From Thermincola ferriacetica (GTDB lineage Bacteria > Bacillota > Thermincolia > Thermincolales > Thermincolaceae): a stretch of DNA of 64,000 nucleotides. Both the position numbers and the translations under genes were made by a program. Below the pieces are notes generated by a model that saw only the letters and a program-made list of their open reading frames with translations, was not told the origin of the DNA and ran no database searches. The stretch spans positions 1-64,000 of the forward strand of contig NZ_LGTE01000015.1 in the NCBI RefSeq assembly GCF_001263415.1. The letters are read 5' to 3'. Shown here piece by piece: positions 53,229 to 60,349 of the stretch; the stretch's first letter is position 1; every line of letters begins with the position of its first letter.

Positions 53229-55064
53229 TTAGGCTGTTGCCTTAATATGTTCTTTAACCAAGGAAACTGCAGCGTTAGCATCAGAACCATATTTTGCGCC
53301 GATTTGGGAAGCAATCTGTTCATTCATTGCTGCGCCACCGGTCATGACCAAATACTTGTCGGCCAAGCCTTTTGCTTTAAGCAATTCTACTGTTTTTTCT
53401 GCGTAAATAACCGATGAGTTGGTCATGACGGATATACCAATTGCCACCGCATTATTAGCTTCTGCTGCTTCAACAAATTGTTCAGGTTTAACATTCTTGC
53501 CAAGATCAATAACATTAAAGCCGTTGGCTTTGAGCATTAGGACAACAAGATTTTTTCCGATGTCCTGAGTGTTCCCACGAATCAGACCCACTACCACCGT
53601 TTTTTTATTCCCGTCCCCTGCTCCTGATGCTTCCAGCAGCGGAACAAGAATAGCCATAGCCTTTTCCATAGTCTTGGCAGATTTGATCATATCGGTGATG
53701 AAACGTTCGTTACGCTCATACAAGTCGCCGACCATTTTCATACCAAGGGATAAACCGTCAAATATAATCTGCTGCGGGGTTAACCCGAGTTCCAGACCTT
53801 TTTTGGTCCACTCAACGACTTTATCACCGTCGTATTCCAAAATCGCATCCGCCAGATTTGAATAAACCTCTTCTTCCGGAGTTTTATTTGCCTTCTTTTG
53901 AATGCCCATTCTGACCATTTGATCGTTATCCGTTGATATTTTGCGCATACCCGGGTGGTTGGGGTGGCCCGCCAAATAAACGTTGCTCAGGTCACCAAGG
54001 GCCTCGATGTCTATCGGGTACTTGATCGATGCACAGGTATCAATCAACGCGCGCATGTTTTCCTCCGGAACAGTCCAGTCAATGTCACAACCGGGCATGC
54101 AGACAAATCCGCCGTTATACCCAACTTCAACAGCCAATTTCTTGACTTCCCTGGCAACATCCTCGGGGGTGCCATGGACTAATGTTGAGTAGGGGCTGAC
54201 CGTACCCATCAGTGAAATTTTGTCTCCGATAGCTCGCTTGGCATGGTCTGCTCCAGGATACATATCGCCGTTAAAGTTAAAGGTGCCGCTATTGGCAATG
54301 TCGGACCAGATGGGTTGGGTAAAGGTACATGTATGAGTGAACCCGATACCGCCAATTTCCTTAATATAAGCGAATAACCTCTGCTGGTAGGGCAAGCCAA
54401 ACTCTCTATACATTTCCGGCGGTAAAATGTCACTGGAGCAGAATGGGTCAAGAATATTGCAGACATCAACACCAGCTTCAAACATCATTCGGCAGACATT
54501 TTTAACCACGTCAAGGGATAATTCTATAACCTCTTTAGCGAAATCCGGATCTTCAGCCAAATAAGTGAAAAAATTGTCGGTACCGGTAACTAACTGGGCG
54601 GTAGTAATCGGACCGCCAACGGGGGTAGCCAGCGCGTGGGTATCTTTCCAGCCTTCCCTGATTAAGGTTCTTATTTCTTCTTGAATTGCTCTCAAGCGGC
54701 CTTTTTCCGGATTAAAGCCATTCTTTAGGTAGTTATCTTTTAGACGGTAAAAAGCTTCTTTTGTAGGTGCGGGATGTTCAACTAGTGAGGGTTGTGCATA
54801 AGGCAGGTATTCTAATACAGCACCCAGATTCTCTACCGGGGTAAACAAGTCGGTCCCGGCAACCACCACGTCTCCGCCGAATTTTTGATGGGCTTTGATT
54901 TTGGCTTTGGCCATGGCCTCACCGTCGAGCAGGACCTGATCAACTCTAACGCCCCCCTCGCGAATGCCCCGTGTCATCAACAACGGGTTTACGGGTAACT
55001 GGTCCGGCAGCTCTTGCATAGTAACTGCCGCAAAAACTCGTTCTCGGCTGGTCATCTTGGACAT
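53229..55064 (-). CDS. CmuA-like methyltransferase/corrinoid-protein fusion
   Basis: 611 residues. The N-terminal UroD/MtaA-type methyltransferase domain (about 1-350) has the zinc motif H244-T-C246 plus a further Cys at 322 or 326. A helical corrinoid cap (about 385-475) and a cobalamin-binding Rossmann domain (about 485-608) follow. The cobalamin motif, normally DxHxxG, reads N498-T-Q500-D-I-G503, so the axial His is replaced by Gln; SVMTNSS and GGAA complete the signature. This two-domain fusion is the architecture of CmuA, which moves the methyl group of chloromethane to its own corrinoid. Other methyl donors, such as methoxylated aromatics or methylamines, remain possible. ATG 55064 after AAGGGAGTG. 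Confidence 0.88.
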   Translation of the reverse strand: MSKMTSRERVFAAVTMQELPDQLPVNPLLMTRGIREGGVRVDQVLLDGEAMAKAKIKAHQKFGGDVVVAGTDLFTPVENLGAVLEYLPYAQPSLVEHPAPTKEAFYRLKDNYLKNGFNPEKGRLRAIQEEIRTLIREGWKDTHALATPVGGPITTAQLVTGTDNFFTYLAEDPDFAKEVIELSLDVVKNVCRMMFEAGVDVCNILDPFCSSDILPPEMYREFGLPYQQRLFAYIKEIGGIGFTHTCTFTQPIWSDIANSGTFNFNGDMYPGADHAKRAIGDKISLMGTVSPYSTLVHGTPEDVAREVKKLAVEVGYNGGFVCMPGCDIDWTVPEENMRALIDTCASIKYPIDIEALGDLSNVYLAGHPNHPGMRKISTDNDQMVRMGIQKKANKTPEEEVYSNLADAILEYDGDKVVEWTKKGLELGLTPQQIIFDGLSLGMKMVGDLYERNERFITDMIKSAKTMEKAMAILVPLLEASGAGDGNKKTVVVGLIRGNTQDIGKNLVVLMLKANGFNVIDLGKNVKPEQFVEAAEANNAVAIGISVMTNSSVIYAEKTVELLKAKGLADKYLVMTGGAAMNEQIASQIGAKYGSDANAAVSLVKEHIKATA

Positions 55065-55205
55065 ATTGATTCACTCCCTTAATTTGTTAGTTTAAGCGTA
55101 GATATGGTCCTTTTCCAATGAATTCGTTATCCCGTTTCTCACCACCTTATTGCCAGAATAATAAATACTTTTGTTGTACATTGACGGTAAAAAAGTCACC
55201 CTATG

Positions 55206-56357
55206 TTATACGGCAGGTAGTTCTTTTGATAAGGTTTTTTCTATTGCCTCTTCGATGATGCTCCGTACCGGCCCAATGTTACGGATTTTTTCAAAATCAT
55301 CGTCGGACAAATTTCGGATAAATGCAGCTCCATATATAGTTGCAAGTACTTCTTCTGTAGATAACAAGTTATCCAAGGGCGCGGCAATAACCGGTGAACT
55401 TTTGGCCAATTCAGTGATTAATCGGGCGATTCCGGCCCTATCCCGATTCGCTACGGACCTACCCAAAGCACAAAGGTCGGTTGACCCATGCAGTACAACA
55501 TGAGGTGGAAGCTCTTGCCTTATTTCCTGAACACTCATCCCCTTAGCTTTAGTATCCAGATTAAATATCTTGATACCGAGCTCAACTACATCCTTCAGAA
55601 TTGGTCGAATGGCTCCACAACTGTGAAAGCAAATTGCGGCAGAGGTTAACTGTCTGAGTCTGGTCAGCGATGAATGCATAAAGGGTCGAATATATTTGCG
55701 AAAATCCATCGGAGAAAAAAACATGCCATCCTGGTGGCCCAAATCATCGGCATAAATGATTATATCTGGTTCATAAGGAAGTGAGCTCAACATATATTTA
55801 TAGGCATCTACTATAGTTTCTGCGGACCATTCGAGTAGCGCTGTAGCAATTTGCCAATTATCTGCAATATCTTCCATAAACTGCCAGGTACTGCGCAGCA
55901 TGAAGCATAGATTTAGGAGACCGGGGCAAGGCGCATCTGCGATTATAAGGTAGTTATTTGCAATATTAGATTCAATGGGTTGTATCTTCTGATGCCATTG
56001 GATTTTGGGATAACGCACAATATCGCTGAGCGCCGCTGTTTCTAGAGGGTGGTTGACAGGAAAAAAAGCACTTCCATCCTGTATCCATTTAACGCCATAG
56101 GCATCAATAAAGCTATCATCTGTTATTGCGGGGAAGTCAAATAACAAACCACTACGGACAAAATCAGATCCTAGCCGGATACAATCCAGCGGCTCCAAAG
56201 GTACTGTTCCGTATACAGGATGAGCTGCTTTGTCTTTTGCCTTATGGGGAAGTACATTGTTCCGGATACCAGTGAGAGACGTAGTTCCAATATCAATCAG
56301 TGGCAAGCCTGATTGTTTTCCGGAAATAATGGATGCTAATCTTGACCGAAGATTCAT
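55206..56357 (-). CDS. UroD-type methyltransferase (CmuC position)
   Basis: 383 residues of the uroporphyrinogen decarboxylase superfamily, methyltransferase branch. H245-S-C247-G in ICFHSCGAIRP is the zinc/thiol motif, with another Cys at 296. It lacks the N-terminal Arg-rich loop of true HemE, so haem synthesis is unlikely. There is no corrinoid domain. In chloromethane degraders a UroD-like protein, CmuC, of similar size lies between cmuB and cmuA and is needed for growth, though its reaction is unsettled. 13 bases after the MtrH-like gene, 141 bases before the CmuA-like gene. Confidence 0.82.
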   Translation of the reverse strand: MNLRSRLASIISGKQSGLPLIDIGTTSLTGIRNNVLPHKAKDKAAHPVYGTVPLEPLDCIRLGSDFVRSGLLFDFPAITDDSFIDAYGVKWIQDGSAFFPVNHPLETAALSDIVRYPKIQWHQKIQPIESNIANNYLIIADAPCPGLLNLCFMLRSTWQFMEDIADNWQIATALLEWSAETIVDAYKYMLSSLPYEPDIIIYADDLGHQDGMFFSPMDFRKYIRPFMHSSLTRLRQLTSAAICFHSCGAIRPILKDVVELGIKIFNLDTKAKGMSVQEIRQELPPHVVLHGSTDLCALGRSVANRDRAGIARLITELAKSSPVIAAPLDNLLSTEEVLATIYGAAFIRNLSDDDFEKIRNIGPVRSIIEEAIEKTLSKELPAV

Positions 56358-56370
56358 CGTTTTATTTCAC

Positions 56371-57273
56371 CTACAGTTTGAACATATTCCACAAAGCGTG
56401 TCCTTCAGGCAGTTTATGACCATCCAATTCTTGAGCCGCAAAGCCATAAAACACTTCGGCAGTCGCAGAAACATGGGCTGCCACTGCTGCTTTTTCAATG
56501 ATGCCATAGTGCAAGTAATCTGCACCTGCTGCACGACAAGCAACAAGTGCTGTTGCCAAAGATAGATTTACCCATTCCCGGCCTAGTTGACTGACACTGG
56601 TCCATTGTGGAAAACAGTTAGAGAAGGCACAACCGGCAGGATAGCCGAAACGTTCACGAACAGCCTGAATTTGCCGAATATTCAGACCAATTGAGGGTGG
56701 ATCCATCGTGCCTAAGTCCACAATAGGGGCTTCTACTCCAATCTCCTTTAACATCGGCTGATAATAGTTCTCGATCATCTCACAACTTCCCTCAGGTGTT
56801 GGGTTGCTTACATCACTGGCAAGTATCATGACAGCGGCGGGGCGTTGCCGGCAGAGTAATTCCAACTCTTCGTCTTCTGTATCCTCATTCAGCGAAGCAT
56901 AAATTACCCGATTTAGAATTCCCAGTTTAGCGGCAGCCTCAAGGCCAGCCATGCGGGCCTCGGCTTCAGAAGCATTTATAAATAAAGGAAGGGTTGTACG
57001 CACACTAACAAATTCTAAAAAGCGTTCCATGGCTTCGGGTGAAGCGGCAATGATGTCAAATGCCATTTGCACACCGTATCTTTTACTGAGTTTATTTACA
57101 CGGTCCACCAATTCTGTCGCGCGATTTTCGTCAAATTCGCCGGCAAATGGATCAGAAACAAGAGAATGTTTGTCATAAAAAATGCTCCCTACCGCTAAGC
57201 CGGTATTCGATCCCATTGGCCCACCTATTATAGTGTCACCTATCTTCAGTACGTGAAAATTTGCCAACTTCAA
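56371..57273 (-). CDS. MtrH/CmuB-like methylcorrinoid:pterin methyltransferase
   Basis: 300-residue TIM-barrel protein of the MtrH family (GPMGSNTGLAVGSIFYDKHS, FINASEAEARMAGLEAA, VDLGTMDPPSIGLN, GCAFSNCFPQW). MtrH and CmuB pass a methyl group between a corrinoid and a tetrahydropterin. With no methanogenesis genes in sight, tetrahydrofolate is the likely acceptor. It is also related to MtvA of acetogenic O-demethylases. The minus-strand ATG has AAGGAGG upstream. Confidence 0.88.
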   Translation of the reverse strand: MKLANFHVLKIGDTIIGGPMGSNTGLAVGSIFYDKHSLVSDPFAGEFDENRATELVDRVNKLSKRYGVQMAFDIIAASPEAMERFLEFVSVRTTLPLFINASEAEARMAGLEAAAKLGILNRVIYASLNEDTEDEELELLCRQRPAAVMILASDVSNPTPEGSCEMIENYYQPMLKEIGVEAPIVDLGTMDPPSIGLNIRQIQAVRERFGYPAGCAFSNCFPQWTSVSQLGREWVNLSLATALVACRAAGADYLHYGIIEKAAVAAHVSATAEVFYGFAAQELDGHKLPEGHALWNMFKL

Positions 57274-57413
57274 TTCCTCCTTCTTTTAGATAACATTTTT
57301 TTAAGTAAAAAATCATGGAGAAAGTCTGCGCAGAAACCATTTCTCTTGATATCAGCAATCAAGCAACCAAGTTTTTCTACCGAAAACTTCCTCCTATTGG
57401 CAGAACCTAAAGT

Positions 57414-57935
57414 TTAAGGATGATTGGAAGACTTGATTTTATCAGATTGCTTAGTATCTTTTACCAACGCCAAATACTGTACAACCAAAGCCGACAAAAT
57501 TAGGATTCCTAATCCAAGAAAGACAGGTTTAAGAACAAATGCATAGTTTTGTTTGGAAATAACTGCCACAAAAGCTGTTGCACCACCAGGAGGATGTAAT
57601 GTGTTAGTAATATTCATTAAAACCATTGCCAAGGCAACGCTAATAGAGACACTCCACCAATTCGATCCCAGAAGCTGGTATACGGTGACACCAGCTAAAG
57701 CAGATAACAGTTGCCCACCCACAATACATTTAACTTTTGTCATCGAAACCGGAGACGCAAATAATACTATGGCAGAACTGGCTAGAGACGGGAAAAGAAG
57801 TGCTGCTTCATATTGATAGCCCAAATAAGCTATTGGAGAAATCCCGAGAAACGTTCCTAACGTGGCGACCATTAAATAACCTGGTTTTGCCCTTCTGATA
57901 ATGTCACAGACCCGTTTAATAATCTGATTTATCAA
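57414..57935 (-). CDS. HPP-family membrane protein
   Basis: About 173 residues with four to five membrane helices. HPPGGATA in TLHPPGGATAFVAV is the HPP-family signature. Some plant and cyanobacterial HPP proteins move nitrite across membranes; the bacterial ones are mostly uncharacterised. Start TTG 57935, nine bases after AAGGAG; TTG 57944 would touch that site. First gene after the strong minus-strand promoter and 140 bases before the MtrH-like gene, with no terminator between. If the operon releases chloride, an anion channel here would make sense, but that is inference. Confidence 0.82.
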   Translation of the reverse strand: MINQIIKRVCDIIRRAKPGYLMVATLGTFLGISPIAYLGYQYEAALLFPSLASSAIVLFASPVSMTKVKCIVGGQLLSALAGVTVYQLLGSNWWSVSISVALAMVLMNITNTLHPPGGATAFVAVISKQNYAFVLKPVFLGLGILILSALVVQYLALVKDTKQSDKIKSSNHP

Positions 57936-58031
57936 AAGGAACAACTCCTTAAATCAGATAGAAATTGGCGGTGCCAGAGAGCTCCTGTACAATGTAGTCA
58001 TATTTTTGAAAACAAATTTGTATCTGGCCTC

Positions 58032-58060
58032 ATTATAAAACGCACTATATTGTATGTCAA
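58032..58060 (-). promoter_or_regulatory. Perfect-consensus sigmaA promoter of the cmu-like operon
   Basis: On the minus strand TTGACA (58060-58055), exactly 17 bp, TATAAT (58037-58032). Predicted start near 58025, about 90 bases before the HPP start codon. All twelve consensus bases match, so it should be very strong unless repressed. Confidence 0.9.
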
Positions 58061-58107
58061 TATATTTTATTGTATAATATTAATTTTTATTGTATAACAT
58101 TGTATAA
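58049..58107. repeat. Phased ATTGTAT operator-like repeats
   Basis: ATTGTAT begins at 58049, 58069, 58089 and 58099, so the steps are 20, 20 and 10 bp, whole helical turns. The last three copies extend to ATTGTATAA. The first copy lies in the spacer and at the -35 edge of the minus-strand promoter; the rest extend upstream of it toward the regulator's own promoter. The most likely ligand is the divergently encoded MEDS-domain protein. Confidence 0.8.
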
Positions 58108-58134
58108 TAAACGTTTTAAAAGCCTATACTTTAC

Positions 58135-58163
58135 TTGATATGTTCAATACGCTGTGATATCAT
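58135..58163 (+). promoter_or_regulatory. Promoter of the MEDS-domain regulator
   Basis: TTGATA (58135-58140), 17-bp spacer, TATCAT (58158-58163), 39 bases before the ATG. Confidence 0.7.
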
Positions 58164-58202
58164 TTTAATGAAAATATAAAAAAGTAGGAGAAGGCGGTTA
58201 AC

Positions 58203-58955
58203 ATGAATGAGGAACTGCTAACAGTAGACGAAGTAGCAGACATTTTAAGAACAACCCCCAATACAATCTATAGATGGTTGCGAGCCGGAAAACTGCCCGG
58301 TGTTAAAATCGGGAAAGAATGGCGCATAAGACGAGAGACCCTGGAACTCAAGCTTAGCGAGACCAATACCGTCATTATCAAAGACCAGAGTTTGCTGGAT
58401 AACATTCATCCTCAACATGATCATGTGATGGCAGTTACCCGCAACACAAATAATCTGTATAATCTTGAGGCAGAGTTTTTTAAAAAGGGGTTGTCGAGAG
58501 GATCTAGATTGTTTAAGGGATGCTGGTGGCAGCATCCTGATGACGTTAGACAGGAACTATCCTTAAGAGGATTGCCTATTGAAGAGCTTGAAGGAAAAAA
58601 TTCTCTTACTATTGTCGACTTAACCCACCAGTACAATCGTTCGGGAAAAAACGGACCGATTCAAATATGGTCAGATGAGGCAAGAAAAACTCTTGAATTG
58701 GGCTACAAAACCATGTGGGGTTCAGGTTCTCCTCACCTGTTGTCATGCGGGGGACACTTTCCAAACTTGGTTGACTTTGAAAGTTCATTGGAGGATGTCA
58801 TTAGAAAACTTCCGGTTGTAGGAATCTGTCCTTATATTTTTGAAACTATAAAAGACGATTGTTTTAGCCAATTGATTAATTTGATGAACCATCATAGAAG
58901 TGTTATTTTTTACAATGACGGACTCGCAACTTATTTAAAAAATGAACCCGCTTAA
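58203..58955 (+). CDS. Helix-turn-helix regulator with MEDS (DcmR-type) sensory domain
   Basis: 250 residues. An excisionase/MerR-like HTH at about 4-52 (LTVDEVADILRTTPNTIYRWLRAGKLPGVKIGKEWRI split by short loops) is followed by a MEDS domain at about 70-240. MEDS (methanogen/methylotroph DcmR sensory) domains occur in DcmR, the dichloromethane-responsive repressor of methylotrophs, and in methanogen regulators of methyl-compound genes. Divergent from the cmu-like operon, with repeats between. GGAGAAGGCGG precedes the ATG. It probably senses the methylated or halogenated substrate (inference). Confidence 0.85.
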   Translation: MNEELLTVDEVADILRTTPNTIYRWLRAGKLPGVKIGKEWRIRRETLELKLSETNTVIIKDQSLLDNIHPQHDHVMAVTRNTNNLYNLEAEFFKKGLSRGSRLFKGCWWQHPDDVRQELSLRGLPIEELEGKNSLTIVDLTHQYNRSGKNGPIQIWSDEARKTLELGYKTMWGSGSPHLLSCGGHFPNLVDFESSLEDVIRKLPVVGICPYIFETIKDDCFSQLINLMNHHRSVIFYNDGLATYLKNEPA

Positions 58956-58983
58956 AAAACTTTAATGTCTTTCCATAAATAAA

Positions 58984-59018
58984 GGCAGAAACATCAATAT
59001 AATGTTTCTGCCCTTATT
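58984..59018 (+). terminator. Terminator after the MEDS regulator
   Basis: GCAGAAACAT (58985-58994) and ATGTTTCTGC (59002-59011), ten perfect pairs, then CCTTATTTTT. Confidence 0.88.
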
Positions 59019-59145
59019 TTTAGAGGTATTCTTTAAGCAAAATCTCCTTGTAGTGTTCTCAATTACTTCCGGTTTTTGTCACAATTCTGCCATATATGAA
59101 ATATATAATTAGCTTACGAAAACATTACAAGGAGGTTACGTCAAT

Positions 59146-60264
59146 ATGACAAACAAAGGATTGCGGTATCTGCGCTGGGGACTGCTGGCAGCCATACTGG
59201 TATATATTACGGTTGCTGCTTTCCTCCACCAGCAGAGTGGACCGGAAAAGGCTGCTTCCATCCATGCCCTGTGTTCTTATGGCGGTCTTGAAACCCTCTA
59301 CAGCCTTATGTTTTCAGGCAGTTTTGTCAAGAAAATATTTTCGGGCACCATGGTGCTGCTGGTATTGAGCTTAATCATCACTCTTCTTTTCCGCAGGAGC
59401 TTCTGCGGTTTGCTCTGCCCTTTTGGCGCCTTACAGGAGTTTTTTGCTAAGTTGGGGCAGAAAGTACTGGGGAAAAGATACACTATGCCCGACAGAATTG
59501 ATATACCACTGCGGTATCTGAAATACCTTGTCCTGCTCATTACGCTCCTGGGCGCATGGATTACCGGTACGCTTTGGATGTCACCCTATGACCCCTATGC
59601 CGCATACGCGCACCTTTCGGCAGGTTTTACCGAGTTAGCTGAAGAATATTTTATCGGTCTTATATTGCTGGTTGTAACTGTGATAGGTTCCTTTGTTTAT
59701 GATAGATTCTTCTGCAAATACCTTTGTCCTGCCGGAGCCTTCTACGGAATATTGGGGAAATTAAGCCCCAATAAAGTGGAAAGGAACGAAGCCAAATGTA
59801 TTCACTGCCGATTGTGCAGCAAGAGCTGTCCCGTGAATATTGATGTGGAAAAGGAAACCACTGTTACCACCGCTGAATGCATCAACTGCCAGGAATGCGT
59901 CAATGTGTGCCCCCAAAATGGCGCCATCGCTATAAAGCAGGGCAAAAAGGAAATACCCGCCCTTGCAGTCATTGGTCTGGTAATGGGAATTTTCTTCGGA
60001 GGTATCCTGGTCGCACAGGCAACTGGCTTCTACAAGACTTTACCTGCTCCTGTAGCAGAAGGGTCAATTGTCAACGTGGAGGAAATCCGGGGGTCTATGA
60101 CCCTTGCTGATGTGGCCAAAGGGACGGGCCTGAGTCAAGATGTTTTATACAAGAAGCTGGGGATTCCGGAAAATGTTCCACCCGAAACCCGGTTGAAGGA
60201 TGTATCTCAGTATGTTGAAGGTTTTTCCCCGGAAACAGCAAGGGAGTTACTGAACAGCAAATGA
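59146..60264 (+). CDS. NapH-type membrane polyferredoxin
   Basis: 372 residues. About five membrane helices (residues 10-30, 65-85, 125-145, 165-185, 265-290). Two CxxxCP motifs face one side (FCGLLCPFG and FCKYLCPAG), followed by two [4Fe-4S] motifs (CIHCRLCSKSCP and CINCQECVNVCP). The C-terminal 75 residues (DVAKGTGLSQDVLYKKLGIP and on) are an extra domain I do not recognise. NapH-type proteins carry electrons between quinols and periplasmic or cytoplasmic partners. AAGGAGG precedes the ATG. Convergent with the fusion gene next door. Confidence 0.88.
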   Translation: MTNKGLRYLRWGLLAAILVYITVAAFLHQQSGPEKAASIHALCSYGGLETLYSLMFSGSFVKKIFSGTMVLLVLSLIITLLFRRSFCGLLCPFGALQEFFAKLGQKVLGKRYTMPDRIDIPLRYLKYLVLLITLLGAWITGTLWMSPYDPYAAYAHLSAGFTELAEEYFIGLILLVVTVIGSFVYDRFFCKYLCPAGAFYGILGKLSPNKVERNEAKCIHCRLCSKSCPVNIDVEKETTVTTAECINCQECVNVCPQNGAIAIKQGKKEIPALAVIGLVMGIFFGGILVAQATGFYKTLPAPVAEGSIVNVEEIRGSMTLADVAKGTGLSQDVLYKKLGIPENVPPETRLKDVSQYVEGFSPETARELLNSK

Positions 60265-60349
60265 TGCAAAGTACTGCAATGGGCCGGTAGCCCCATGAAG
60301 GGAACTTCTGTGGCCCCGCTTAACTGTACACTGTTAGCCATGGAACATC

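Noticed and set aside
55206-56357. HemE, uroporphyrinogen decarboxylase of haem synthesis
   Set aside because: The H-S-C-G motif and the neighbours are those of methyltransferases, and the N-terminal substrate-binding Arg motif of HemE is not seen.
58203-58955. Phage excisionase
   Set aside because: Only the first 50 residues look like an excisionase HTH. The remainder is a MEDS sensory domain and no phage genes are near.
52907-58955. Reductive dehalogenase locus
   Set aside because: There is no RdhA-type protein with Tat signal and two ferredoxin motifs plus cobalamin domain, and no RdhB anchor. The corrinoid protein is of the methyltransferase type.
60265-60349. Terminator between the two converging polyferredoxin genes
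   Set aside because: Some GC-rich inverted bases are present but no clear stem with a T run.
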